Source: Leptolyngbya sp. 'hensonii' | GTDB taxonomy: Bacteria; Cyanobacteriota; Cyanobacteriia; GCF-001939115 | Length of the DNA stretch: 64,000 nucleotides | Assembly: GCF_001939115.1 (NCBI RefSeq) | Contig: NZ_MQTZ01000052.1 | Span: 1 to 64,000 of the forward strand | Direction of reading: 5' to 3' | In this document: piece after piece, positions 8,986-18,115 of the stretch | Layout of the letters: each line of letters opens with the position of its first letter | How positions within the stretch are numbered: the stretch's first letter is position 1 | Position numbers and translations under genes: made by a program | The notes under the pieces: model-generated | Database searches by the model: none | Seen by the model: the letters and a program-made list of their open reading frames with translations, nothing else | Told to the model about the DNA's origin: nothing

Positions 8986-11349
8986 TCAGGGCAGGGGGGA
9001 TTGGAGCGGGCTACCGGGCGGCTGCACCGAGCCACATCTCTCTTCTTGAGAAGCTTCCAGAGCAGGACTACCACTTGCATAGCGAACTAATACGTCCTGT
9101 TGAATCCAGCCGATCCTCCCAGGTCTCAGTGTCCCTGGAGGCGAGTTCACCCCTGCTGGCGGAATTGAGCAAACTTCGAGCTTGAACCAGTATTCCCGAC
9201 TGGTGATTTCCTGACGGCTGATGATGCGTAGAATGGTTCCCGCAGGAAGGGGGAGAGATGGCCTGGGGGCAGAATCTGGGCCTGAGGCTGATGGCAGGGT
9301 TTGCTGGGGTCTGATTCCTGGTTGAGGCAGCAAGACTACGGTCTCTGGCAAATTCTCCGTTTGACCGGGCTGAATGGCTGGACTATTAATTTGAACCAGA
9401 GATCCAGCCGTCAGAGCAGGTAGAGTTGGGGAGGAAGTTGCAGTTGAGCTGGGTGACTCAGGAGCAGGCGCTTTCAGAGAGGGGACAGGCTCTGCAATCG
9501 GCGATAAAGGGACATCTTGTGCCATGAACAAGAAAGTCAGGACACCGCCCAGGCTGACCAAAGCCAACCCGCCCAGAAAGACTGGCCAGCTCAGGCTGAA
9601 AGGAGCCACGATCGGGCGATCGTGTCCCCGGGTTACCTGGATGGTGGCTTCTTGGGGGACTTGCCGCAACGGCAGGGAGGATTCTGAAACATGCCCCACC
9701 GACGATCGGGAGGGCTGAGCCAGGTGAGTAATCGCTGGATGAAAGGAGATGGGCTCGGCAGCTAGGCCCAACTCCTGAACCTGGCAATAAAGTAAGCCAA
9801 CGGTGACGTTGTCGTGACCATTCCAGCTATTGGCCAACTCCACCAGGTGTCTCCCGGCTGTAGCCAGGTCCAGATGACCAGTCAGGCTGGGCAACAGCTC
9901 TGTTTCCCAGAGGGCCTCCACCCGATCAAAGTCACTTAAACCATCGGAGCAGAGGAGAAAAAGACAGTCTTCATCCAGAATCAACCGTTGTGTAGTGGGA
10001 TGGAGGTTGTTGGAGTGGGCCATCCCCAACGCCTGGATTAAAGAACCAGCGACTGGATTTTGTAGGGCATCCCGGTAGAAGGTATAGCCAAGCCTGACCT
10101 CACGAGCGGCAAAGTCATCATCCAGGGTGACCTGATGGCAGCCCTGTGGCGTAATCCGGTAGGCACGGCTATCCCCCACGTGGGTGATATAGATTTCATG
10201 GCCCTGGGGCAGAGCCATCACCAGGGTCGTTCCCATGCGCTGGCGATCCTGACGGTTTTCGCTGTCATTGCGTTGGGCAATCTGATCGTTGGCAATTCGC
10301 ACAGAGTCTTCCAATCTAACAATTCGGTCAGTTGATTGGGCCTCGTTGGCAGGTACAGAAAAGGACGGAACCTGCTGACGAATGGCTTCGATCGCCAGGT
10401 TAGATGCTACATTACCTCCCTCATGCCCCCCAATCCCATCACAAACAATCAGCAGAGGCGAATCGGCTTCTGAGACTGATTCCTGCAGGTTAAACCGGCC
10501 CTGAAATCCACTGGGAGGGTAGCAGGCGTCTTCATTGCGTTGTCGGGTTGGGCCTTGGTCGGATAGGCAAACCAGTTCAACCTGGCGTGCCTGGCCCTGG
10601 CCACAGGTTTTGAGGGCTGCGTCGAGATGGGTACTGACCTGCTCGATCGCGGTGATTTGCCCGCGAGTCAGAGCAAGACACAGATCTGTAAAAAAGGGAG
10701 CGATTTCAGGTTGAGCTGGTGGGAGTTGAGACCACCAGTGGCCCAGATCGCTCAATGCTGGCTGGATGCCCAGAGGGCCATCCGATCTCAATTCCAGGAG
10801 ACGAATGAGGGAGCCCTCCGTGCGGATGAGATGAGCCTCTAGTAGGGTGGCTGCAACGCCTTCCAGATGCAAGGGGTGCCAGAGCTGGGCCATCTGCCAG
10901 AGCCAGTTCAGTTGCCGGAGGGCCGTAGCCTGACCCCAACTTTGGCCGAGGGTGGGCCATAGTGCTGTCCCCTGGGGTTGGATAGGAGCCTGCTCCAGCA
11001 AAAGGATGGGGGGCGATGAGGGGTTAGCTCCGGGGAGGGCCACGTAGGGTTGTGGGATATGAAGATGGAAAGGAAAGAGATGAAGGTAGACTTCAAACTC
11101 GTCTGTGATCTCTGCAGGAGCCTCAGGTGGGAGACCGGGCTGGGTATCTAGCAGAATCCGGGAGGTTTTCACCAGGTAGCGATCGTAGAGCATCTCACCG
11201 GGCTGCTGTGGGGTAATATCCTGTCCGGCTGCCCATAGATAGCGGGCGGGAATGGGAGTATGACAATGCCGACAAAAACGGCTGTCCTCAGGATTGAGGG
11301 TTTGACAACTGATGTTGGGGCAGTAAATGGCTGCTGTGCGGTCTTTCAT
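8986..11349 (-). CDS. Membrane-anchored PP2C Ser/Thr phosphatase with zinc ribbon
   Basis: 787 residues. The N-terminus has a zinc-ribbon-like cysteine set (CPNISC … CRHC, about 10-30). A PP2C domain spans roughly 255-520: SDQGPTRQRNEDACYPP, VCDGIGGHEGGNVASNLA, HVGDSRAYRI, LLCSDGLSDFD and HDNVTVGLL, with all the metal-binding aspartates expected. A single membrane helix lies near 590-612 (VFLGGLALVSLGGVLTFLF), then a Pro/Ser-rich linker and a small SH3-like end (GTILRIISRQEI … GWIQQDVLVRY). It would dephosphorylate Ser/Thr in the cytosol with its tail probably outside. The zinc ribbon plus PP2C plus membrane layout recurs in cyanobacteria next to Ser/Thr kinase systems; no kinase is near here. 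First gene of the minus-strand group down to 7487. Confidence 0.9.
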   Translation of the reverse strand: MKDRTAAIYCPNISCQTLNPEDSRFCRHCHTPIPARYLWAAGQDITPQQPGEMLYDRYLVKTSRILLDTQPGLPPEAPAEITDEFEVYLHLFPFHLHIPQPYVALPGANPSSPPILLLEQAPIQPQGTALWPTLGQSWGQATALRQLNWLWQMAQLWHPLHLEGVAATLLEAHLIRTEGSLIRLLELRSDGPLGIQPALSDLGHWWSQLPPAQPEIAPFFTDLCLALTRGQITAIEQVSTHLDAALKTCGQGQARQVELVCLSDQGPTRQRNEDACYPPSGFQGRFNLQESVSEADSPLLIVCDGIGGHEGGNVASNLAIEAIRQQVPSFSVPANEAQSTDRIVRLEDSVRIANDQIAQRNDSENRQDRQRMGTTLVMALPQGHEIYITHVGDSRAYRITPQGCHQVTLDDDFAAREVRLGYTFYRDALQNPVAGSLIQALGMAHSNNLHPTTQRLILDEDCLFLLCSDGLSDFDRVEALWETELLPSLTGHLDLATAGRHLVELANSWNGHDNVTVGLLYCQVQELGLAAEPISFHPAITHLAQPSRSSVGHVSESSLPLRQVPQEATIQVTRGHDRPIVAPFSLSWPVFLGGLALVSLGGVLTFLFMAQDVPLSPIAEPVPSLKAPAPESPSSTATSSPTLPALTAGSLVQINSPAIQPGQTENLPETVVLLPQPGIRPQQTLPSASGPDSAPRPSLPLPAGTILRIISRQEITSREYWFKLEVCSIPPAGVNSPPGTLRPGRIGWIQQDVLVRYASGSPALEASQEERCGSVQPPGSPLQSPLP

Positions 11350-11631
11350 GCTAGGGAGGACAAAACCAGTTCTATTGTATCGCCGCCTACTTCTGGTCGG
11401 TAGGAGCCTTGGCGGGCACAGATTGGGAGTGCTTTCAACCCTGGTGATGTGGCCTGGATCTTGGCCCGCTGCTCTGAAAATTTACAGGGATTGCCGTAAT
11501 TTCGCTGTGATCTTGTGGTTATGTAGCCTATCCATTAAGATAATTTTTTGTAACTTTAGATACGGTTTAAAAGTTTGGTGATAGCTTAGAAAAGTAGACT
11601 TACACCATGCAAGCTTTTCGGTATGTCCATT

Positions 11632-11787
11632 ATGAACAAAAATCGTCAGCAACTCTTAACAAAAGCGACAGAAGCCCATCGTGAAACGCTGCGTAAGAAT
11701 TTGCAGCATCGTTTAGAAGTGGCCAGGGCAAACGGTGATGAGAACCTGGTTCGAATCCTAGAAGCAGAAGCCAATTACATTGGTTAA
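11632..11787 (+). CDS. Small conserved cyanobacterial protein, 51 residues
   Basis: An ORF starting MNKNRQQLLTKATEAHRETL and ending LEAEANYIG before TAA. It is highly charged and predicted to be almost wholly alpha-helical. Composition, a clear stop followed 70 bases later by a strong terminator, and a 282-base leader all argue for a real gene. An in-frame ATG at 11623 would add three residues. I recall similar short proteins in cyanobacteria annotated only as hypothetical; function unknown. The stretch 11748-11758 mimics a tRNA T-loop but is coding. Confidence 0.7.
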   Translation: MNKNRQQLLTKATEAHRETLRKNLQHRLEVARANGDENLVRILEAEANYIG

Positions 11788-11856
11788 TCCACTCCAGTTA
11801 ATTTTTCCCTACCTGCTTTCTCAGCAGTCAATTTTCCAGAAACTTCCGCTGACATC

Positions 11857-11904
11857 TCTCAGAACTGAAGCTTAAGAATAGAGCGCAGTTCTGAGAATTT
11901 TTTT
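11857..11904 (+). terminator. Rho-independent terminator after the 51-residue gene
   Basis: TCTCAGAACTG (11857-11867) pairs perfectly with CAGTTCTGAGA (11886-11896), 11 bp, 18-base loop, followed by a run of seven T at 11898-11904. It fits a plus-strand factor-independent terminator. Confidence 0.85.
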
Positions 11905-12024
11905 AAAGGTGCTCTCCAGCTTCCCTGATCAGGGGTGGCAGGAGACCTCTGGATCAGGAATAGCCCCAGGGAGTTCCCTGGCTTCACCCATGAGGCCAGG
12001 GTTGCAGAGGGTAATCCTTGGGGG

Positions 12025-13893
12025 CTATGGCATTGTGCCCAGCCAGCCCATGAGCTGTTGTTTTTGCAAGGGGGTGGGCTGTTCTACAGGAATAACCTGA
12101 TATCGGGTTGGCTTGGGAGCTTCCAATATGACCCGGCAATGTTTCAGTTCATCTTGATGGAATAGGGTGAGTTGCACCTGACTGCCAGGTTGGTAATCAC
12201 GTAAGCGATCGGCTAACTGTTCTGCTGTCACCCGCAGTCCCTCGATCGCCAGCAATTCGTCTCCGGTGTCTATGCCTGCGTTTTGGGCAGGTGAATTGGT
12301 CTCTACCTGCTTCACAAGGTCGCGACCATGCTCTTGTTTCACCAGCAGGCCCAGATAGGGGGGGAGATCTGCACCCTCCTCTAGATCAGACTGGAGGGAC
12401 AGGCCGAAGGGTTCTAGGTAGTCCGCCAGAGGCAGATCGTCCGTACTGTGCAGATAGCGCTGGCGGAAGTCACTCAGGTCCAACCCTGCGACTGACTCAA
12501 TCACCGCCCACAATTGATCTTCGGTAAAGCCAATTTCCGGAACACCAAACTGCTGCCACATCTGGACCATAACCTGATTGAGGGATCGTTGATTTCCATG
12601 TTGGGTCCGGATCAGGAGATCCAGGAGCAAAGAAACCAATTCTCCTTTCAAGTAGTAAGACATTTGAGAGTTATGGCTATTGGCATCTGGGCGATAGAGC
12701 TTGATCCAGGCATCCAAGCTAGATTCACTCAAAGGCTGCACCTTGCGACCGGGTGTGGTGAGAAAACGGGTAATTTCTTTACCCAAATTATTCAGGAAAA
12801 ACTGGGCGTCGTAAATACCAGCCCAGAGCGGAATCAGCAAATCATAGTAGCTGGTTGTTCCTTCACTGAACCAGAGGGAGGGGGTGTAGTTTTCCCTGTC
12901 ATAGTCAAATTTTTCCAGAGCCAAGGGACGGATGCGCTTGATATTCCACAGATGAAAAAACTCGTGGGCCACCAGTTGCATGAAGCGATTGTACTTATCC
13001 CGATTTTGGAAGCCAAAGCGGGGGTAATTCAGGGAGCAGGCGTTTTTATGCTCCAAGCCTCCGTTACCCTGGGGAGAGAGATGAAGCAGGAAAAGGTAGC
13101 GATCGTAGGGCAGCCCCCCAAACAAGCGGGCTTCCATCTCAATCACCCGCTGAGTATCCCGCATGATGCGATCGGCATTAGCATTTCCCTCCCCCCAGAT
13201 TGCCAGTTGATGAGATTTGCCCGACACCTCAAAGGTATAGAGTTGATGATTGCCAATTTCAAAGGGACTATCTACCAGCGTGTCAAAGTCAGGGGCCAAA
13301 AAGGTAGGGTGTTGGCCAGGGACAGTCTCCAGAGGCGTTGTGACTTGCCAATCTGGGTGGGGAGGCACGATCGTCACCAGAATCGGCTGGGCTAGCTTTT
13401 CTGGAACATAAAAGAATAAGGCTGCCCCGTTGAAATATCCGTGGGTGATATCCAGGTGGTTGGTGCGGACTGACAGCTCGTTAGCATAGACCCGGTATCG
13501 GATGCTGATTTGCTCAAATTGCCTGGTCTGAACTTGCCAATGATTTTTAGCCTGTTTGTGGCAGGACAGCGGGACAGCGTTTCCCTGAGCGGACAGCCCC
13601 CAGGCTGTAAAGTCTTGAACGTGACGAGCATATTCCCGAATCAGGTAAGAACCGGGGGTCCAGACGGGCATCCTCAAATCAAGGCTGGTCCCTGGCTGGA
13701 TTCCCGTCACGGCCAGGGTCACTTCAAACAGGTGGGATGCTGGTTGGGGCATGGCGACTTGGTAATGCAAGCAGACCTCCCCAGGCTGAGATCGAGCACA
13801 ACTCCCGGCTTTGACCACAGGATTTTGGGAGGTTTCCTCGGTCACTAAGAATTCTGAAAAGGTGCTTCCAGCAGATTGTTCATCTTTCATCAT
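12025..13893 (-). CDS. M61-family peptidase with PDZ domain
   Basis: 622 residues. The family order is clear: an N-terminal beta domain (MPVWTPGSYLIREYARHV), a catalytic domain with the zinc motif HEFFHLWNIKRIRP (His310, Glu311, His314) and a third ligand in WFSEGTTSYYD (about Glu344), and a C-terminal PDZ domain (about 515-600: DLVKQVETNSPAQNAGIDTG, DELLAIEG). M61 enzymes are aminopeptidases preferring glycine or alanine. No signal peptide is evident, so it is probably cytosolic. Monocistronic. A long antisense frame over it (12514-13395) is a shadow. Confidence 0.92.
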   Translation of the reverse strand: MMKDEQSAGSTFSEFLVTEETSQNPVVKAGSCARSQPGEVCLHYQVAMPQPASHLFEVTLAVTGIQPGTSLDLRMPVWTPGSYLIREYARHVQDFTAWGLSAQGNAVPLSCHKQAKNHWQVQTRQFEQISIRYRVYANELSVRTNHLDITHGYFNGAALFFYVPEKLAQPILVTIVPPHPDWQVTTPLETVPGQHPTFLAPDFDTLVDSPFEIGNHQLYTFEVSGKSHQLAIWGEGNANADRIMRDTQRVIEMEARLFGGLPYDRYLFLLHLSPQGNGGLEHKNACSLNYPRFGFQNRDKYNRFMQLVAHEFFHLWNIKRIRPLALEKFDYDRENYTPSLWFSEGTTSYYDLLIPLWAGIYDAQFFLNNLGKEITRFLTTPGRKVQPLSESSLDAWIKLYRPDANSHNSQMSYYLKGELVSLLLDLLIRTQHGNQRSLNQVMVQMWQQFGVPEIGFTEDQLWAVIESVAGLDLSDFRQRYLHSTDDLPLADYLEPFGLSLQSDLEEGADLPPYLGLLVKQEHGRDLVKQVETNSPAQNAGIDTGDELLAIEGLRVTAEQLADRLRDYQPGSQVQLTLFHQDELKHCRVILEAPKPTRYQVIPVEQPTPLQKQQLMGWLGTMP

Positions 13894-14061
13894 GGGTCTT
13901 CATCCTTGCGTGGATTGCTGATGGCCATTCCCTGGAAGGGACTACAGGGGATGTAAAACTCCCGGTTTCGATCGCTTCTGTCCAGTCGAGGCTGGCAGTC
14001 GAAGCTGAGAGAAACGAGTCTGCTGCCAGAGTTTTAAGGAGGTGGGCGCAATTCAATTACA

Positions 14062-14121
14062 GATGGCGTATGAAACCCAATACTCGTATGGGTTTCGGTT
14101 CGCTCTACCCATCCTACAAAG
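14062..14121. repeat. Palindromic dispersed-repeat remnant
   Basis: GAAACCCA at 14072-14079 pairs with TGGGTTTC at 14089-14096, followed by GGTTCGCTCTACCCATCCTA. On the other strand this reads TAGGATGGGTAGAGCGAACC-GAAACCCA, which I recognise as the core of a palindrome widespread in cyanobacterial intergenic DNA. Here only one half is well kept. It lies downstream of the CRP-type gene and may also act as its terminator. Confidence 0.55.
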
Positions 14122-14137
14122 AATGGGGTCTACCTAC

Positions 14138-14821
14138 TTAACGCTTATTTGCAAGTTGCACAAGTTGATTAAAGTGGACCAGATGAAGAATTTGTTTGAC
14201 TGAATTGATTTTGATAATGCCTTTGCTCTCAAGCTTCTCCATGATTTTGGTGGTTTCTTCTATCCCGACATCTGCGACGTTTGCCAGATCCTGGAAAGGG
14301 ATATTGTAGATGTCCACGCCATTTGCCGTTTTCTGCCCATAGTTTTCACCCAGGGCAACTAGAGTGTTGGCTAGCTTAATCGCAGAAGGCAGTTTTACCA
14401 GTTGAAATCGGAAGTTGGTTTGCCGCAAGCGACGCACCATCAACTGCAGCATGCGGTGATGCAATTGAGAGTCTTTAAAGAGGGTTTGGACGAATCTTTG
14501 AGCTGGGACGCTCATCAATTTGACGGGAGACAGGGCGAGCACATCAGTTGAGCGAGGAGACTCGTCGAGAATGGCCATTTCACCGAAAAAGTCCCCCCGG
14601 CCCAAGATTGCAAGCGTTGCGACATCATCTCCGGAATGCCGTCGGACTTTGACCCAACCGGCCACGATAAAGTAAATAGCGTTTCCCCAGGAATCCTCCA
14701 TCAGGACGGCTCTTCCAGCGGGGTATTCATGTTCCGTAGCCATGGACAGCAACTGATCAACTGTCTCCGGGGTGACAGAATTGAAAAGGGGAAAAATCTC
14801 ACTAAAAACGGCAGTCTGCAT
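14138..14821 (-). CDS. CRP/FNR-family transcriptional regulator
   Basis: 227 residues: a cyclic-nucleotide-binding beta roll (about 10-130), a long dimer helix, and a C-terminal winged helix-turn-helix (FQDLANVADVGIEETTKIMEKLESKGII). The ligand loop GEMAILDESPRST keeps the Glu and Arg-Ser that hold cyclic nucleotide in CRP, so cAMP or another nucleotide could bind. There is no cysteine cluster, so it is not an oxygen-sensing FNR. NtcA is a different branch. The recognition helix differs from E. coli CRP, so its site is unknown. It is preceded by a 352-base AT-rich leader and is monocistronic. Confidence 0.87.
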   Translation of the reverse strand: MQTAVFSEIFPLFNSVTPETVDQLLSMATEHEYPAGRAVLMEDSWGNAIYFIVAGWVKVRRHSGDDVATLAILGRGDFFGEMAILDESPRSTDVLALSPVKLMSVPAQRFVQTLFKDSQLHHRMLQLMVRRLRQTNFRFQLVKLPSAIKLANTLVALGENYGQKTANGVDIYNIPFQDLANVADVGIEETTKIMEKLESKGIIKINSVKQILHLVHFNQLVQLANKR

Positions 14822-15173
14822 GGAGGCGCATCAGAATAGTAGGTAGACAAATTTCCAGGAAATCAAAAAGCACCCAAAAATTGATGGCATTACCTGACTG
14901 AGTTCAAATGTAGAGTCGTAACTTTAAGTTTATTAAAGACTTTTTCAAAAAACTAAACTTTACCAAAACTACTTAATTTCTCAAGTAATGGACGTGAAAA
15001 TAGACTCCACTACATTAACTTTAGCAATGCCAAGCCCATAAATTAGCGGTTAGATTCCATCTATTCGTGGTTTATTCCTGAATCTTAAGCAGTTGACCCT
15101 AATTTGAGATGTAGCTTGTCGGTTGAGGCGTTGCATGCCCGTGGAAGTACTGTATGCAACGCCCCTGAGAACG
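14822..15173. other. 352-base intergenic region before the CRP-type gene
   Basis: AT-rich from about 14900 to 15020, which probably contains the regulator's promoter on the minus strand. It contains a palindromic repeat at 15127-15163, described separately. No credible ORF or RNA gene was recognised; a 70-codon frame at 15050-15262 overlaps the thioredoxin-family gene and is not convincing. Confidence 0.5.
15127..15163. repeat. Palindromic repeat, GGCGTTGCAT type
   Basis: GGCGTTGCAT (15127-15136) pairs perfectly with ATGCAACGCC (15154-15163), 10 bp, 17-base loop. The arms match the family of cyanobacterial palindromes of the form TAGAGGCGTTGCATGCAACG…; the copy at 16724-16749 is related. It follows the thioredoxin-family gene and may end its transcript. 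Confidence 0.55.
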
Positions 15174-15767
15174 TTACGAACTGGGTGACCCGAAATAGAT
15201 GGGTTCATTACCCGGTTTCCACTTAATGTTGCAGCCAATACTAGGTTTTTGTTCGGAAGCAAGGGGTTGATCGGCCAAAACAGCCCCGATCGCCGCCCTC
15301 AGGTCTTTCCCGGTGACAGGAATTTCATTGCTGGGACGGCTGTCATCCAGTTGTCCCCGATAAGCCAGCTTGAAGGCGCGATCGAAAAGGAAGAAATCAG
15401 GAGTGCAGGCTGCACTGTAGGCTTTGGCGGTTTCCTGGCTTTGATCGTAGCAAAAGGGAAAGTTGAAACCTAGCTCGATGGCCATGGCTTTCAGGCTGCC
15501 GGGGGCATCATCGGGATATTTTTCAGCATTGTTAGCACTGATGGCGACAATGCCAAGGTCCTGGTTGCTGTAGTCTTGACCAAGCTGCGCCAATTCAGTT
15601 TGGATATGTTTAACGTAGGGGCAGTGGCGACAGATGAACATCACCAGGAGCCCTTGCTTGCCAGAGAAAGTGGCCAGAGAAATTGTTTCCTCAGAAACAA
15701 CATCAGGGAGCTGAAAATCCGGAGCCTGGGTCCCCAGGTCTAGCATTGTGGATGCAGTGCGCACCAT
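15174..15767 (-). CDS. Thioredoxin-family redox protein (AhpC/TlpA-like)
   Basis: 197 residues. A thioredoxin fold of the AhpC/TSA-redoxin kind: GTQAPDFQLPDV, then FICRHCPYVKH, which contains a CxxC (Cys-Arg-His-Cys) active site, and a cis-Pro region in SAACTPDFFLFD. No signal peptide is visible, so it is probably cytosolic. Family members with the C-x-H-C-P-Y-V motif are common in cyanobacteria and assumed to reduce disulfides or peroxides; the substrate is unknown. Monocistronic on the minus strand, 218 bases from the divergent comB. Confidence 0.87.
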   Translation of the reverse strand: MVRTASTMLDLGTQAPDFQLPDVVSEETISLATFSGKQGLLVMFICRHCPYVKHIQTELAQLGQDYSNQDLGIVAISANNAEKYPDDAPGSLKAMAIELGFNFPFCYDQSQETAKAYSAACTPDFFLFDRAFKLAYRGQLDDSRPSNEIPVTGKDLRAAIGAVLADQPLASEQKPSIGCNIKWKPGNEPIYFGSPSS

Positions 15768-15985
15768 AGACAGAGCCTCCTCACTGGACAGAATTTAGTA
15801 AAAGAATAGCGATCGACTGCAGGCAAAACAACCTGCCCCGGAAAGAATGGAGGGGGGTATCTTAACCGCTCTAGAGGTAGAAAAATCTCTATGGCTGGAA
15901 TAGAAAATCATCGATACGGATAGATAGTCTGAGGTGGTAGATTAAGGGTCAATCCTCATTTTCCCTGAAGCGGCAATCTGAACTT

Positions 15986-16726
15986 ATGAAGCTGTTCGTT
16001 TACCATACGCCTGAATTGACGCCGCCGGAGGGCGTACCTGTCTGTGCTATCGCGATCGATGTCCTACGGGCCACCAGCACGATCGCAACGGCTCTAGCTG
16101 CTGGTGCAGAAGCAGTCCAAGTGTTCAGTGATATCGCGGAGCTGATGCAGGTCAGCGAACAGTGGTCCCCCGATCGACGAATTCGAGCCGGAGAAAGGGG
16201 AGGGGGGATGGTGGAAGGGTGCGATATGGGAAACTCGCCTCTGGATTGTACGGAAGAGAGAGCCAAAGGACGGCGATTATTTATCAGCACCACCAATGGA
16301 ACCCGCTGTCTAAAACGAGTTGAGGCAGCTGAAACGGTGCTGACAGGGGCGTTGATTAACCGACAAGCCGTGGTTCACCATCTTTTGACCCACAACCCGG
16401 AAACCGTGTGGATTGTTGGTTCGGGCTGGGAGGGAGGTTATTCTCTGGAGGATACAGTCTGTGCGGGTGCGATCGTGCACAGTATTTTGAAGGGGGCGAG
16501 TCACAATCTGGATGAACTGGCTGGTAATGATGAAGTCATCAGCGCGCTGGCTCTCTTTGGCCAGTGGCAGGCCCGTCTGTTGGATCTGTTACACCATGCC
16601 AGCCATGGCAAACGCCTGTTGCGTCTGAATTGTCTGGAGGATTTGAAGTACTGCGCCCAAACCGATGTCCTGGACGTGTTGCCGATCCAGCGAGAGCCAG
16701 GAGTCCTGGTGAGCCATCAGGGCTAG
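15986..16726 (+). CDS. comB: 2-phosphosulfolactate phosphatase family protein (ComB)
   Basis: 246 residues. The start ([17 protein letters not shown]), the [14 protein letters not shown] motif, [19 protein letters not shown] and [10 protein letters not shown] are the ComB hallmarks. In methanogens ComB removes phosphate from 2-phosphosulfolactate in coenzyme M synthesis; cyanobacteria keep the gene without making coenzyme M, so its physiological substrate here is unknown. The stop codon lies inside a palindromic repeat separating it from a convergent gene. Confidence 0.88.
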   Translation: MKLFVYHTPELTPPEGVPVCAIAIDVLRATSTIATALAAGAEAVQVFSDIAELMQVSEQWSPDRRIRAGERGGGMVEGCDMGNSPLDCTEERAKGRRLFISTTNGTRCLKRVEAAETVLTGALINRQAVVHHLLTHNPETVWIVGSGWEGGYSLEDTVCAGAIVHSILKGASHNLDELAGNDEVISALALFGQWQARLLDLLHHASHGKRLLRLNCLEDLKYCAQTDVLDVLPIQREPGVLVSHQG

Positions 16727-16749
16727 AGGCCTTGCAGGCAACGCCTCTA
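16724..16749. repeat. Palindromic repeat, also a bidirectional terminator candidate
   Basis: TAGAGGCCTTGC / GCAACGCCTCTA, 12 bp of stem with one C/C mismatch and a 2-base turn. The left arm begins with the comB stop codon TAG, and the right arm overlaps the end of the convergent LpxB-like gene. Related to the element at 15127. Confidence 0.6.
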
Positions 16750-18015
16750 CATGGAACGCAGCAGATTTTCCAAGAGGCAGGCGGCAATCCGGTGGGCAGC
16801 CCCTGGTTTCCCCATGCGACGGGGACCATTTTCGGCAATCAGTTGGAGTCGATCGGGATTCTCTAGTAAAAGCTGGATCGCACGGGCAATCTGGGTTGGT
16901 TGCTCAACCAGAATGACAGAAGGGCCGAGCAGACGGGTCTGGGCTTCTGCAAACGCAGGGGTGAATTGGGGGCCTTGGCCTGGAATGATCAGGGCCGGTT
17001 TGCCCAGGCCCACAAATTGTTCCGTTGCAGTTCCAGCCATCGCGATCGCCAGATCAGCTTGGTGCAAACAATCATTGTAAGCCTGTTGGGTCAGAACCAG
17101 GGTCGCATTCTTCTGAGTGAAGCAGAGTGCTGTGGGGTCAGCGGCCAGCAGAGGGGTTGACGAGGATTTCCAACCCTGATTCAACAGTGTTTTGACCAGA
17201 GGGTCTGGGTCGAGCCCTGGGGCGATCGCCCCCAGGAATTGTAAGGGCAAATTGCGGAAAGTGGCCATCAGATTGGGCATTCCTTGCAGGATTAACTCCC
17301 AATTGGCGTAGGCTTCCGGTGGTCGAGAACCCGGCAGCAGGAGCAGGGAAAATGGGGACTGGCCTTGGGATGAGTCCTCTACTTGGGTTGGGACATGATA
17401 GCTTCCACCGGGTTCCAGCCCATCCATCATGGGATTCCCCAGGTCGAAGACGGGAATTTGCCAATGTTTCAGGCATTGGGCTGTAATCCGGTCTCTGGGG
17501 ATGACGGCTTTACAGCGGGGATGGGTCATCATCCAACGTTCCCACGGCCAGTAAATCGAGCCCAGCGATCGGGCCAGCCGATCTCCCAGGGGACGATGGG
17601 GTAAAAACCCGACTTCATCCCGCACGTAATATTCTGACTTAGCGGTGCCAACAAAAGCATAGGGGGCACCACTGAGCCAGCCAAACAGGAGGGGGACGAT
17701 ATCGCCAACTGCCAGGATCTGACCGCCGGACTGCCCCCACTGACGCACAACACGGATCTGGCTCAGGGTCAGGCCGACTAATCCCCCCTGGATGTCGCGC
17801 ACCAGTTGCTGATTGTCCATGTAGATGAAGCCGCCGGAGGGCATGGTTTTTGTCTCTCCGGCTAGGGGGATGTCAATCTGGCAATAGGCACGACCTTCCC
17901 CGACGATCGGTAGGGCAGAAATTTCCACAGTGGGGGCCAGTTGCTGAAGTTCCTGCAAAATTCGCACGGCAATGATATCTTCGCCATGGCCATTGCTGAG
18001 GCAGAGTAATTTCAT
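16747..18015 (-). CDS. Lipid-A-disaccharide synthase-related protein
   Basis: 422 residues. It starts MKLLCLSNGHGEDIIAVRIL and keeps LpxB-like glycosyltransferase features (LLLPGSRPPEAYAN, AIAMAGTATEQFVGLGKPAL, GQGPQF). It belongs to the cyanobacterial 'LpxB-related' family rather than to LpxB itself; many cyanobacteria lack classical lipid A, so the acceptor is unknown. GT-B fold, probably membrane-associated on the cytosolic side. Stands alone, convergent with comB. Confidence 0.87.
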   Translation of the reverse strand: MKLLCLSNGHGEDIIAVRILQELQQLAPTVEISALPIVGEGRAYCQIDIPLAGETKTMPSGGFIYMDNQQLVRDIQGGLVGLTLSQIRVVRQWGQSGGQILAVGDIVPLLFGWLSGAPYAFVGTAKSEYYVRDEVGFLPHRPLGDRLARSLGSIYWPWERWMMTHPRCKAVIPRDRITAQCLKHWQIPVFDLGNPMMDGLEPGGSYHVPTQVEDSSQGQSPFSLLLLPGSRPPEAYANWELILQGMPNLMATFRNLPLQFLGAIAPGLDPDPLVKTLLNQGWKSSSTPLLAADPTALCFTQKNATLVLTQQAYNDCLHQADLAIAMAGTATEQFVGLGKPALIIPGQGPQFTPAFAEAQTRLLGPSVILVEQPTQIARAIQLLLENPDRLQLIAENGPRRMGKPGAAHRIAACLLENLLRSM

Positions 18016-18115
18016 GGGGATGGGGTCAGGTCTAGCAATCTTTGCTATAGACTACCTCAGTTCTGGCCAGAACCTCTGCTTTCCAGATTGGCGTTGGATC
18101 AACTTTAGAGGACGA

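Noticed and set aside
11748-11758. GGTTCGAATCC, a tRNA T-loop lookalike
   Set aside because: It lies inside the 51-residue gene; no acceptor stem, D-arm or anticodon arm can be formed around it.
12514-13395. 293-codon open frame antisense to the M61 peptidase
   Set aside because: Overlaps a gene with clear catalytic motifs; no recognisable domain.
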